A DNA stretch of 64,000 nt from an uncultured Odoribacter sp. (GTDB taxonomy: Bacteria; Bacteroidota; Bacteroidia; Bacteroidales; Marinifilaceae), in contig CAJTPD010000007.1 of assembly GCA_910578105.1 (NCBI GenBank), positions 1-64,000 on the forward strand. Direction: 5' to 3'. Each line of letters begins with the position of its first letter. Position 1 is the first letter of the stretch. Positions 16,904 to 24,854 of the stretch are shown here, piece by piece. The translations under genes and the position numbers were made by a program. A model generated the notes under the pieces. That model saw only the letters and a list, made by a program, of their open reading frames with translations, had not been told where the DNA came from and made no database searches.

Positions 16904-18337
16904 ATGCACCATTCAATAAAGTGTCTCTCTGTACTATGGCTTTGCATCGGATTAGTATTCATTTCGTGTCAAAAAAACGACCCGGAAACTCCCGATCCCG
17001 AAATTCCGGGACTACAATTCGATACTACAACTTACATTACCACCCTGCAAAGAGACACCGCCAATTTTGCACACCTGCAAATGTCTGTCTCTTTACCTGA
17101 CCAAATCGACCGTATCGAAATATACCATACCGACCCGGAAACTCCCTTGGACATAATTGAAAAATACCGGGGGATGCACCTCCTGGAATTCGATTATCCT
17201 ATAGACATCAGCGATTTTCTGCAAGACACCACCCTGATTTATACCCTGAAAGTATATGATATGAAGGCCCATTGCCGGCACAAAACTTTCATCTTCCATA
17301 TCAAACCGTTTTCCACACCGCAAATCACACTTCCGGACGGAAACAAACTATTTACAGACCTGCCTTTATATAAAATACGGGCTCATTTCACAACCGGGTC
17401 AATACCCATTGCCAATATCCGTTTCACCATCGACGGAAAAACGGAAAATCTTCCCCTGCCGGAAGAACAAATCACAGCATACACCCTCAACCGGTCCATT
17501 TCATTAAACTACCTGAAAGAATATACCATCACACTCCAGGTAAAAGACATCAACGGCAGACAACACACCCGTCATCTGACCCTTACAAAAATTCCGGGAA
17601 TGGACAAACCGATAAAAATCCTTTGTGAAAAAAACAAAGACAAATACGAATTTCAACTGGAATACAACCAAGAAACCGGAAAAATCACCGGAATCGACCT
17701 TATTGGGCATTACAAATTTACTCTTACTTACGGCCGTTACGAAACTGCCAATCTTATTACACAAATCAGCCAAACAGGCTACGACACACAACAGGATGTC
17801 ATGACATACACCTATGAATACGACTCCCAAAAACGTCTGCAAACCGTAACGACAGACCACAACGGTACCTCCGAAATCCAGGTCAGCCAATGCTATTATG
17901 ACGCACAACAACTCACAGGCTACACCACCGGTAACACAACAATCGAAAACATAGCCTATGAAAACCTGGGAGCTCTGGGCAAACCTCTGGCCGAAATCTG
18001 GAATACAAATCTTTCGGAAATCCGGGACGACAACCGCACCAAAGCCAGCGACTTCTGTACAGTTAAAATCCCCAGCTTCATTGAAGACCTTCCCCATTCA
18101 ATGTTTGTGCCTCTACAGGTAAATATACCGTTTCAAGACATTTTCTTAAGCCGTTATATCCATTTAAAAAATGTAAGTTACACAAACAACCAGATTACGA
18201 CAGACAACTACGACTATCAAACCGACAGCCAGGGAAGACTATCGAAAATCATCAGAAAAATAACAGACCCGGAGGGCAATCAAACTTCCGGATACATCTA
18301 CAGCTACATATACGAAGACACTGTTTCCCCCGAATAA
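16904..18337 (+). CDS. Lipoprotein of unknown function, paralogue B
   Basis: 477 residues; signal peptide with lipobox (LVFISC) followed by QKNDPETPDPE, as in exported and often surface-exposed lipoproteins. The body matches paralogue A (7156-8544) from end to end: YRGM.LLEFDYPIDISDF, KPIKIL, YEYDSQKRL, ENIAYEN and FLSRYIHLKNVSY all have counterparts in the same order. The YD-like segments resemble DUF4595 repeats. It is the first gene of a four-gene rightward operon and is preceded by the shared regulon element. Two related lipoproteins on opposite arms of one regulon suggest an interchangeable or heteromeric surface component. Function unknown. Confidence 0.8.
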   Translation: MHHSIKCLSVLWLCIGLVFISCQKNDPETPDPEIPGLQFDTTTYITTLQRDTANFAHLQMSVSLPDQIDRIEIYHTDPETPLDIIEKYRGMHLLEFDYPIDISDFLQDTTLIYTLKVYDMKAHCRHKTFIFHIKPFSTPQITLPDGNKLFTDLPLYKIRAHFTTGSIPIANIRFTIDGKTENLPLPEEQITAYTLNRSISLNYLKEYTITLQVKDINGRQHTRHLTLTKIPGMDKPIKILCEKNKDKYEFQLEYNQETGKITGIDLIGHYKFTLTYGRYETANLITQISQTGYDTQQDVMTYTYEYDSQKRLQTVTTDHNGTSEIQVSQCYYDAQQLTGYTTGNTTIENIAYENLGALGKPLAEIWNTNLSEIRDDNRTKASDFCTVKIPSFIEDLPHSMFVPLQVNIPFQDIFLSRYIHLKNVSYTNNQITTDNYDYQTDSQGRLSKIIRKITDPEGNQTSGYIYSYIYEDTVSPE

Positions 18338-18356
18338 AACATTAAATGAGCATACC

Positions 18357-20711
18357 ATGAAATACATACTCCTGATAGTCTCGGTTATATACAGTATACT
18401 TACCATACACCCACAAAAAGTACAGGCAATACAAGCCACAACGCGGCCAGTGGAAGTCAGGCTTCCGGACGGTACATCATTAACCATCCGCATCTATGGC
18501 GATGAACATTTTCATTACACCACCACCATCGACGGTTATCTTATAAAACAAGGCCGTGACGGATTTTATTACTACATCCAGTCATCGGGCAACAGAACCC
18601 AAAATACAGGCACCGTCAGAGCTCACAACCCCGGCAACCGGAGCCTTGCCGAACAGGCCAGCCTGAGATTAAATTCCCGGGCTACAAATCTGCCGGCAGC
18701 AACTTACACCACAGTCAAACGTTCAGGAATGGGACAAACTGCTCAGTCAAAGCGAGGCAACAACACGATTCCCTTGACCGGAAGCCCAAAAGCCCTGATT
18801 ATCTTAATGGAATACGCTGATGTAAAATTCACGGTCAGCAACCCCCAACAAACTTTCAACCAAATGGCCAACCAACAAGGCTACTCCGAGAATGGAGCCA
18901 CCGGAAGCATCCGCGACTACTTCCGTTACAATTCCTCCGGACAATTCGACCCCGAATTTATTGTATTCGGTCCGGTTACCTTAGAGCACTCACGGGATTT
19001 CTACGAAGGAGACATCATGTTCAAAGTCATTCCTGAAATATTCCCGAAAGCAATAGCAATGGGGTTGAACATCACAGAATTCGACAACGACGGCGACGGC
19101 ATCCTCGATAACTTCTTTATCTATTTTGCCGGCCACAACCAGGCAGAGTCCGGCGAAGCCAATACAATATGGCCACACCGGTCCTCCATGCACAACCTCA
19201 ATATAACTTATAACGGAATATTACTGGGAGACTACGCCTGTACTTCCGAATTGAAAGGCAGTTCAACTTCCAACCAGCTCTGCGGCATCGGAACATTCTG
19301 CCACGAATTCTCACACGTACTGGGACTGCCGGATGTTTACGACCTGAATAGCTCAACAGACGGGGCAACAGCCGGGCTATTTTCATTTTCTCTCATGTCA
19401 AACGGAAACTACAACAACGAAGGCAGAACACCTCCGTCAATGAATGCCGTAGAACGCAACATGCTGGGCTGGCTGGAATTGGAAGAACTGAATGCCGGCA
19501 TTAAAAACTACGAGCTTCCGCCGATTTCCGAAAACAAAGCCTATATGTTCTCCACCGAAAATGAAGGAGAATTTTTCGTACTGGAAAACCGCAATGCAAA
19601 CAACCCCTGGGACCGGCATATCAATTCTTCCGACCAAGGGACAGGACTTTTAATCTACCACGTCGACCGTTCTGAAAACATGGTCAATGGCCGGACAGCC
19701 AAAGAACGCTGGGAATACAGCGGAATAAACAACGTACTTGCGCATCCTTGTTTCCGGCTCATCCCGGCTTCCGGCAAAAAAAACTACGAGCAAGGAGATC
19801 CCGGAAACAATATGTTTTTCCCTGGAAATAAAAACGTAACCCAACTGAATTTCGTTCCCTGGTCCGGCGAAGTGCTGGAAAACCGGTTGGAAAGGATAAG
19901 ACTGGAAAACGACATTATTCATTTTTCCTACTATGCAACAACCACCCTGGCAGAACAGGTAACACTCTCTTCCCGGTCAGCCACAGTCGAAATTCTCCAT
20001 AGCCTTCAGTTGGAAGCCACCCTGCTTCCGGAAGATGTCAGCAACCCCGCAATAATCTGGAGCAGTTCCAACGACTCCATTGCCCGGGTTAACGACAAAG
20101 GACTTGTAACCGGCACCCAGGCGGGTACAGCAACCATCACCGCCCGGTCAGCCGACGGAAATGCACAGGCATCCTGCGTTGTCACTGTGCATGCCGGCAA
20201 CCTCGAAGAAAACCAAAAATTCGACATAGGACAAAGAGAAATCAGAATCGCATGGCCAGAACCGGAAACACCTCAAATATGGGTGATTAAATGGAAAAAA
20301 CAAAAAAATCAAAACTTTCAGACTCTGGAAAGCGATACCACGCTATTTATCATCAACCAACTGGAACCGGATACAGAATATGAAGTGGAAATCACAGCCA
20401 TAATAAACGATAACGAAACCGCACCACTCATAAAACAAACACTCAGGACACGTCCCCTCGAAGGACAATTTCCGGTCATCCACGGCATTCGGGCCGATTG
20501 GACGGAAGGAGACCGTTTCTGGCCGGTAGTAAATAACATTCCCGGAGAAGTCCGGCGCATTACCTGGAAACTCGATGACAAACCTTTTCCGGTAAGTAGC
20601 GACCTGATTCTGCCGGCAGGCGAACACAAACTCCAGGCAGAAATCACAACCGGCGACGGAACCACCGAGACTATTATCCGGCAAATCACTGTAAAACCTA
20701 AACAAAAATAA
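18357..20711 (+). CDS. Secreted M6-family metalloprotease with BIG2 and Fn3-like modules
   Basis: 784 residues. After a signal peptide comes the N-terminal region common to M6 peptidases (VRLPDGTSLTIRIYGDEHFH). The catalytic domain holds the zinc motif CHEFSHVLGLPD near residues 315-326 (HExxH plus downstream Asp) and a Met-turn-like LMSNGNYN. About 535-615 is a bacterial Ig-like group 2 domain (IIWSSSNDSIARVNDKG), then an Fn3-like segment (LEPDTEYEVEITAI) and a C-terminal beta domain. M6 enzymes (immune inhibitor A type) cut extracellular proteins. There is no T9SS tail and no lipobox, so it is probably released or periplasmic. It follows the paralogue B gene by 19 bp. Confidence 0.9.
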   Translation: MKYILLIVSVIYSILTIHPQKVQAIQATTRPVEVRLPDGTSLTIRIYGDEHFHYTTTIDGYLIKQGRDGFYYYIQSSGNRTQNTGTVRAHNPGNRSLAEQASLRLNSRATNLPAATYTTVKRSGMGQTAQSKRGNNTIPLTGSPKALIILMEYADVKFTVSNPQQTFNQMANQQGYSENGATGSIRDYFRYNSSGQFDPEFIVFGPVTLEHSRDFYEGDIMFKVIPEIFPKAIAMGLNITEFDNDGDGILDNFFIYFAGHNQAESGEANTIWPHRSSMHNLNITYNGILLGDYACTSELKGSSTSNQLCGIGTFCHEFSHVLGLPDVYDLNSSTDGATAGLFSFSLMSNGNYNNEGRTPPSMNAVERNMLGWLELEELNAGIKNYELPPISENKAYMFSTENEGEFFVLENRNANNPWDRHINSSDQGTGLLIYHVDRSENMVNGRTAKERWEYSGINNVLAHPCFRLIPASGKKNYEQGDPGNNMFFPGNKNVTQLNFVPWSGEVLENRLERIRLENDIIHFSYYATTTLAEQVTLSSRSATVEILHSLQLEATLLPEDVSNPAIIWSSSNDSIARVNDKGLVTGTQAGTATITARSADGNAQASCVVTVHAGNLEENQKFDIGQREIRIAWPEPETPQIWVIKWKKQKNQNFQTLESDTTLFIINQLEPDTEYEVEITAIINDNETAPLIKQTLRTRPLEGQFPVIHGIRADWTEGDRFWPVVNNIPGEVRRITWKLDDKPFPVSSDLILPAGEHKLQAEITTGDGTTETIIRQITVKPKQK

Positions 20712-20712
20712 C

Positions 20713-21129
20713 ATGCAAAAATATTTACCCTACCTACTGTCAATAACTCTGATATGGGGATGCAAAGACGATGACCTGGAACACCGGACAGCAGAACAAC
20801 GCAACGCTTTTCTGCAAAAAAACGAAATAGGTATATACAATGGCGATAACCCCATCGTTCTCTTTCAGTCCGACCTGCACCAGCTTGCTTACACCAGTAA
20901 CGGAAAAAGCTGGCGCATACAAACAGACAACCAGCAACAATACCTTTCCTGCCGGCTAAACGAAAATGCCGTCCCCGGCAAAAACCTGACAGCAATCATT
21001 CATACCAAAGATATCGAAGATATAACCGAAGGAACATATACAGCCGTCGCACTGAAAACAACAGACGAAAAATGCTGGCTATGGCTTCCGGATTTAAATA
21101 CCGGATTAATAATCCAATACAAAAACTAA
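20713..21129 (+). CDS. Small lipoprotein of unknown function next to the M6 protease
   Basis: 138 residues with a lipobox (LLSITLIWGC) followed by KDDDLE, the acidic stretch typical of exported Bacteroidales lipoproteins. The mature part is about 120 residues, predicted beta-rich, with several aromatic residues (SWRIQTD; KCWLWLPD). The ATG lies 1 bp after the stop of the M6 gene, so translation is probably coupled. I recognise no family. Small lipoproteins encoded beside secreted proteases are sometimes their inhibitors; that is a hypothesis here and nothing in the sequence proves it. Confidence 0.7.
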   Translation: MQKYLPYLLSITLIWGCKDDDLEHRTAEQRNAFLQKNEIGIYNGDNPIVLFQSDLHQLAYTSNGKSWRIQTDNQQQYLSCRLNENAVPGKNLTAIIHTKDIEDITEGTYTAVALKTTDEKCWLWLPDLNTGLIIQYKN

Positions 21130-21147
21130 CCATTTAATTTTATCATT

Positions 21148-22311
21148 ATGAAGAAAAAATTCATCACAATGCTCGTGCTCTTAATGAGCTTAGGACTTAG
21201 TTTCAACTCTTGCAGCGATAACGACGACGACCCCGTCGAAATCAAAGCAGAATTAACTGTTACCCCTGAAACACTACAATTTTCAGCTTTAGGCGGAAAT
21301 GACAAAATCATCGTTTCGACCAAACTGAACAGTTGGACATTTACAGCAGACCCTGCCGAGACCTGGTGTACAGCAACAAAAGCAAATGATACCCTTAAAA
21401 TAGAAGTAGGCGAATTCTCTGAAAAAACAGACCGTACAGCAAAAATTAAAGTAACCTCGGGGAATGAAAACAAAGAAATTACAGTCATCCAGAAAGGAGT
21501 CAGCACTGAATTATCCCCGGAAACAAAAGAGGTAACCCTGAACGGTTTCGGTACAGCCATCCAAATCAAAATAACTGCCACCGACGAAAACTGGGAAGCT
21601 GTAGCCGACGAAAACTCTCCCTGGCTCCGTCCGTCCAAAGAAGGCGAATACCTGGTAATCCGGGCCACTTTGACTGAATCCGACAGAAACGGTACCATCC
21701 TGCTCTCCCTGAACGATGCTAAAACCACCGTCACTGTAAATCAGACAGGAGCCTCCTTCAACGTCGGCGATTTATATCTGGGAGAAGACGGTACAGCCGT
21801 CGGTGTCATCATCAACAAAGACGAAGCAAACAACAACATTTATATCATTTCGACAGAAGAGCGTCAAATACCATTTACTAATGGCACTGACAATAAAGTG
21901 TATATCAGAACAGACAACAAAGACGGGAAAAAAGCCCTGGAAATATTAAAAGCCGAAGAAAACTATAAAGAAAAGTATACCATTGCAACCTACTGTGAAG
22001 AAATAGAAGAAAAAACCAAAATAAACGGCTGGTACATTGCGGCTGGATATGAAGATGAAGTATGGAATGCCCTAAACGACAATAAAGACGTCATTAACAA
22101 TGCCTTAAAATCTTCAGGGAATCAAGAATTAGAAAGCAGCATGGAAAAGTATCAGGAATTCTGGACTTCTACTCCTTCATTCTCAGCAGGCGATACTTAT
22201 GCTACCTCAATAACAATGAGAAAACTCGATTCCTCGAAATACGCATGGAGAATTCCGAGCTACAGATACATCGCCCGTTGTGTCCTCAGAATACAATACA
22301 TCAACGAGTAA
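21148..22311 (+). CDS. BACON-domain lipoprotein with a DUF1566-like C-terminus
   Basis: 387 residues. The lipobox (LSFNSC) is followed by SDNDDDP, matching the acidic surface-export signal of Bacteroides lipoproteins. Two BACON-type beta domains follow at about 36-115 and 117-205 (SWTFTADPAETWCTA; ENWEAVADENSPWLRP), modules often linked to mucin or glycan binding. The C-terminal part (~270-387: GWYIAAGYEDEVW; YQEFWTSTPSFSAG; RYIARCVLRI) has the order of motifs of DUF1566/Fib_succ_major domains. Last gene of the operon, followed by a strong terminator. Likely a surface adhesin or ligand-binding protein. Confidence 0.8.
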   Translation: MKKKFITMLVLLMSLGLSFNSCSDNDDDPVEIKAELTVTPETLQFSALGGNDKIIVSTKLNSWTFTADPAETWCTATKANDTLKIEVGEFSEKTDRTAKIKVTSGNENKEITVIQKGVSTELSPETKEVTLNGFGTAIQIKITATDENWEAVADENSPWLRPSKEGEYLVIRATLTESDRNGTILLSLNDAKTTVTVNQTGASFNVGDLYLGEDGTAVGVIINKDEANNNIYIISTEERQIPFTNGTDNKVYIRTDNKDGKKALEILKAEENYKEKYTIATYCEEIEEKTKINGWYIAAGYEDEVWNALNDNKDVINNALKSSGNQELESSMEKYQEFWTSTPSFSAGDTYATSITMRKLDSSKYAWRIPSYRYIARCVLRIQYINE

Positions 22312-22364
22312 AACTTACAGAAAACTCTGACAACTATTTCATCAGAGCTAAATTTCAATAAAAA

Positions 22365-22401
22365 GAAAATCGCGATAAAAGCATATTTTATCGCGATTTT
22401 C
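22365..22401 (+). terminator. Strong terminator after the BACON gene
   Basis: A perfect 16-bp stem (22365-22380 with 22386-22401) around a 5-nt loop, with core ATCGCGAT and flanking A and T tracts. It closes the rightward ECF-regulated operon and, being symmetric, could also stop minus-strand transcription from the gene at 22595. Confidence 0.9.
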
Positions 22402-22594
22402 TTTCCCTATCCAAAAACTCCTCAATTAATATTTATCCATCAGAACTTTAATCCGTCAATTAAAAATCTGCAAGACTGTCCTCGTCGGGTCCGCAAAAAC
22501 GCTCATCCTTCCCCAAAAACAACCCCCTGTTATGTCCACAACACACAGAGGGTCAGAATCAACTTTAACAACATTCCTGAAAGCAGGCAAACAA

Positions 22595-23089
22595 TTACAG
22601 ACTTCCGTCATCACCACACTTTTCGGCACTAAAACCATCAGCACTATAAGCGGCCAGCAACTGTTCCAGGTCTCTCCCCTGCCGGGTATAATGCATAAGC
22701 ATATGATTCACCAAATCATTATAGCTCTGCATCCCGACAATAGCCGACAAACGTTGAGCCCAGGCATCATTCACATTTCTCCTTTCCTTTGAAGAAATAC
22801 TATGCTCCATCATATAAATGCCATATCCAATCTGCATTTGACGAACTCCCTCGTTCCACTGAAAATTATGCAAATCAGTAAACATTTTTATCAACCGTCT
22901 GACCCGAACCTGAAGTATTTCCAGACGAGCCTTCTCAGAACGGGCTTCCGTTGCAGTCGGGCACATCATCCGGGCCTCATTCAGATAAAACTGTCTCATT
23001 TCCCGTTCATTTAACACCTGAAAAGGCAATTCACCTTGCTGTGCTTGTGTGGCTCGAACACCGGGAGTTTTGTCATTTATCGTATTCAT
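22595..23089 (-). CDS. Hypothetical helical protein downstream of a structured RNA
   Basis: I start at ATG 23089 (MNTINDKTPG), giving 164 residues; the longer frame from 23179 runs back through the structured RNA described next and is unlikely. The protein is soluble and helix-rich with many Arg/Met residues (EARMMCPTATEARSEKARLE; VRVRRLIKMFTDLHNF) and has no signal peptide or motif I recognise. The start is only about 30 nt from the end of the RNA gene, so its expression probably depends on read-through of that terminator or on a promoter hidden in the RNA. Real gene likely, function unknown. Confidence 0.6.
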   Translation of the reverse strand: MNTINDKTPGVRATQAQQGELPFQVLNEREMRQFYLNEARMMCPTATEARSEKARLEILQVRVRRLIKMFTDLHNFQWNEGVRQMQIGYGIYMMEHSISSKERRNVNDAWAQRLSAIVGMQSYNDLVNHMLMHYTRQGRDLEQLLAAYSADGFSAEKCGDDGSL

Positions 23090-23119
23090 AGTGCATGATT
23101 TTAGACACAGCGGTAAGTG

Positions 23120-23281
23120 AAAAATAAATAACGGTCCCGCCTTTCCCGTTGTTCGACACCACGAAGGCCGGGGACGCATTAACGTTCCCCACGGGGGTGC
23201 GGGAACCGTATACCAAGATAGCAGGCAAAATTACCTACAATGTAACAAACAAGTTTCCCTGCCTTCGTGAATATGTCGAAC
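23120..23281 (-). ncRNA. Structured small RNA with own promoter and terminator (possibly 6S-like)
   Basis: On the minus strand a long closing stem pairs the 5' arm (23281-23262: GTTCGACA...CACGAAGG) with the 3' arm (23167-23151: CCTTCGTGGTGTCGAAC). Inside are at least two helices: GGGAAAC with GGTTCCC, and the hairpin GGGGAACG...CGTCCCC. TTAC...GTAA can form a small stem in the first. A CCCC run before the second hairpin offers an alternative pairing. A TATATTTG box (23286-23293) ends about 6 nt before the RNA, and a stem AACGG/CCGTT with a T-rich tail ends it. A ~160-nt stand-alone RNA with this layout suits 6S RNA (the Bacteroidales-1 class), but identity needs a covariance search. Confidence 0.6.
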
Positions 23282-23285
23282 GGTA

Positions 23286-23320
23286 CAAATATATAACTTT
23301 TCTGCCAATTCTGAAACAAA
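23286..23320 (-). promoter_or_regulatory. Promoter of the structured RNA
   Basis: Minus strand: -33 TTTG at 23320-23317 and -7 TATATTTG at 23293-23286, separated by 23 nt (slightly longer than the usual 19-21). The predicted start falls at the first base pairs of the closing stem, which supports both promoter and RNA. Confidence 0.6.
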
Positions 23321-23362
23321 AAAGTACAATTATGACATTTTAATTTGGGGGACACAAAAAAA

Positions 23363-24652
23363 TCACCTGATTAGCATAAAAGCCCCTTTCTTCACATAGC
23401 GGGGAGGATTATTCTTTTCGCGTCCACGGGCAGTAATAATATAATAATAAGTTCCCGGATTGGCATATTTTCCATTAATCTTTCCATCCCATCCACCTCC
23501 CGGATCAGACCATTCGTAAATCTTTCGTCCCCAACGATTCAGGACCACTCCATGAAAATCCTCAACGGAAAGAGCTCTGGCCATAAAAACATCATTCTTT
23601 CCATCACCATTGGGAGTAAATACATTCGGAACATCCACCATAGACTCTATCACATTAACGTAATGAGCTTTCGTCGTATCCTGACATTTATTCCCCTGCT
23701 CATTTACAGCAATCAACAGCACTTTATATCTTCCGGTATGCTCATAAACATACGAAAACTCCTCCTGAGTACGAATCTGACCGTCCAGCAAACTATCAGC
23801 AAGATAAGGCATATACATTTCCATATCCGTAGTATCCTTAAACAACAACCACTCATACGAATCGGCATTCACACTATTATTATGAAAAAAAACCTCCAAA
23901 GGAGCCTGTCCCATCTGCTCCCCCACCTCACCGACAATATCCACTGTATTCAAAAGTTCCGGTTCTGCCTCTGCTTTCGGAATCACCGACACGTACTTCT
24001 CCGGTTTGCTTATCCACGGAAAACCGAACTTGTCCGTAATTGTAACCGTCACGGTCATATCATGCTCATCCACCGCAATAGCTTCCTCTTTGGGCTTAAA
24101 AGCATATTCATAATTCGGAAACTCCCGGGGAACAGACTTATCAGAAACCAGATAATAAACATGTGATTTATCTCCCTCGAAAGGCTGATAATTGCCATAG
24201 CGGTAAACGGGAATCTGAAAATCTGTAATTTCAGCAATAGAAACAGCCTTACAATTAAAAAGGTCCGTCAAATGAATTGAAAATTCAGGCACATAATCAA
24301 AAAATACATGAAACACCGGAGCAGACCTGGAAACCACCCCGTCTCTTTCCGCCTGAAAAGCATAAACCCCGTCGCCCAACAGAGCAACTTCCAGCTCAAC
24401 AGTATCCGAATCCGACACCGGTTGAGGAATTCCATTATAACTCCAGGAAAAACGCCAGGGATGCCCTCCCTCTTCAGGAGTAAAAACAATACGTCCGAAA
24501 GGTTTTGTATTAGCTTGATCTTGTATGGCATACAAAGTCTCACCATAATAATTATTTTTTATTACTTCTCCGCATCCGGCAAACCGAATCTGTCCGGAAA
24601 CAATCTGACTCCATCCTCCCAGTAACAGAAATAAAAAAACAATACGTCTCAT
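23363..24652 (-). CDS. PKD-like protein with gliding-associated (T9SS type B) C-terminal domain
   Basis: 429 residues with a signal peptide (MRRIVFLFLLLGGWSQIVSG). The middle holds Ig/PKD-like beta domains (PLEVFFHNNSVNADSYEWLL; YEHTGRYKVLLIAVNEQGN). The last ~85 residues are the CHU_C / type B sorting domain (VPNVFTPNGDGKNDVF; NRWGRKIYEW; GTYYYIITARG). That domain sends proteins through the type IX secretion system to the cell surface or medium. The gene stands alone, with the RNA gene downstream and uvrD divergent upstream. The cargo half shows no enzyme motif, so a structural or adhesive role is likely. Confidence 0.85.
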   Translation of the reverse strand: MRRIVFLFLLLGGWSQIVSGQIRFAGCGEVIKNNYYGETLYAIQDQANTKPFGRIVFTPEEGGHPWRFSWSYNGIPQPVSDSDTVELEVALLGDGVYAFQAERDGVVSRSAPVFHVFFDYVPEFSIHLTDLFNCKAVSIAEITDFQIPVYRYGNYQPFEGDKSHVYYLVSDKSVPREFPNYEYAFKPKEEAIAVDEHDMTVTVTITDKFGFPWISKPEKYVSVIPKAEAEPELLNTVDIVGEVGEQMGQAPLEVFFHNNSVNADSYEWLLFKDTTDMEMYMPYLADSLLDGQIRTQEEFSYVYEHTGRYKVLLIAVNEQGNKCQDTTKAHYVNVIESMVDVPNVFTPNGDGKNDVFMARALSVEDFHGVVLNRWGRKIYEWSDPGGGWDGKINGKYANPGTYYYIITARGREKNNPPRYVKKGAFMLIR

Positions 24653-24732
24653 GTGTTCATCCTGATTGAAGTATATTCCGTTACAAAAATAAACATTCCG
24701 GCGTCTAAATTGCCTGCTTAGGGATTAATTTT

Positions 24733-24740
24733 TAATTTTG
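24733..24740 (+). promoter_or_regulatory. -7 promoter box of uvrD (TAATTTTG)
   Basis: TAATTTTG fits TAnnTTTG and lies 114 nt before the helicase start, leaving a leader of roughly 110 nt. No clear -33 box is visible. Confidence 0.5.
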
Positions 24741-24854
24741 CACCGGAAAAACAGATTTCAGCAAAATATTTATCTTTTACGATAAGACCGGAAAAACTCC
24801 AATTTCATCCGCATGCAAACAAATAATGCATGAACAATTAAAATTTATTAAGAC

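Noticed and set aside
23120..23281. tRNA-like gene (GTTCGAC resembles a T loop)
   Set aside because: The GTTCGAC is part of the long closing stem; no acceptor stem, anticodon arm or CCA layout fits.
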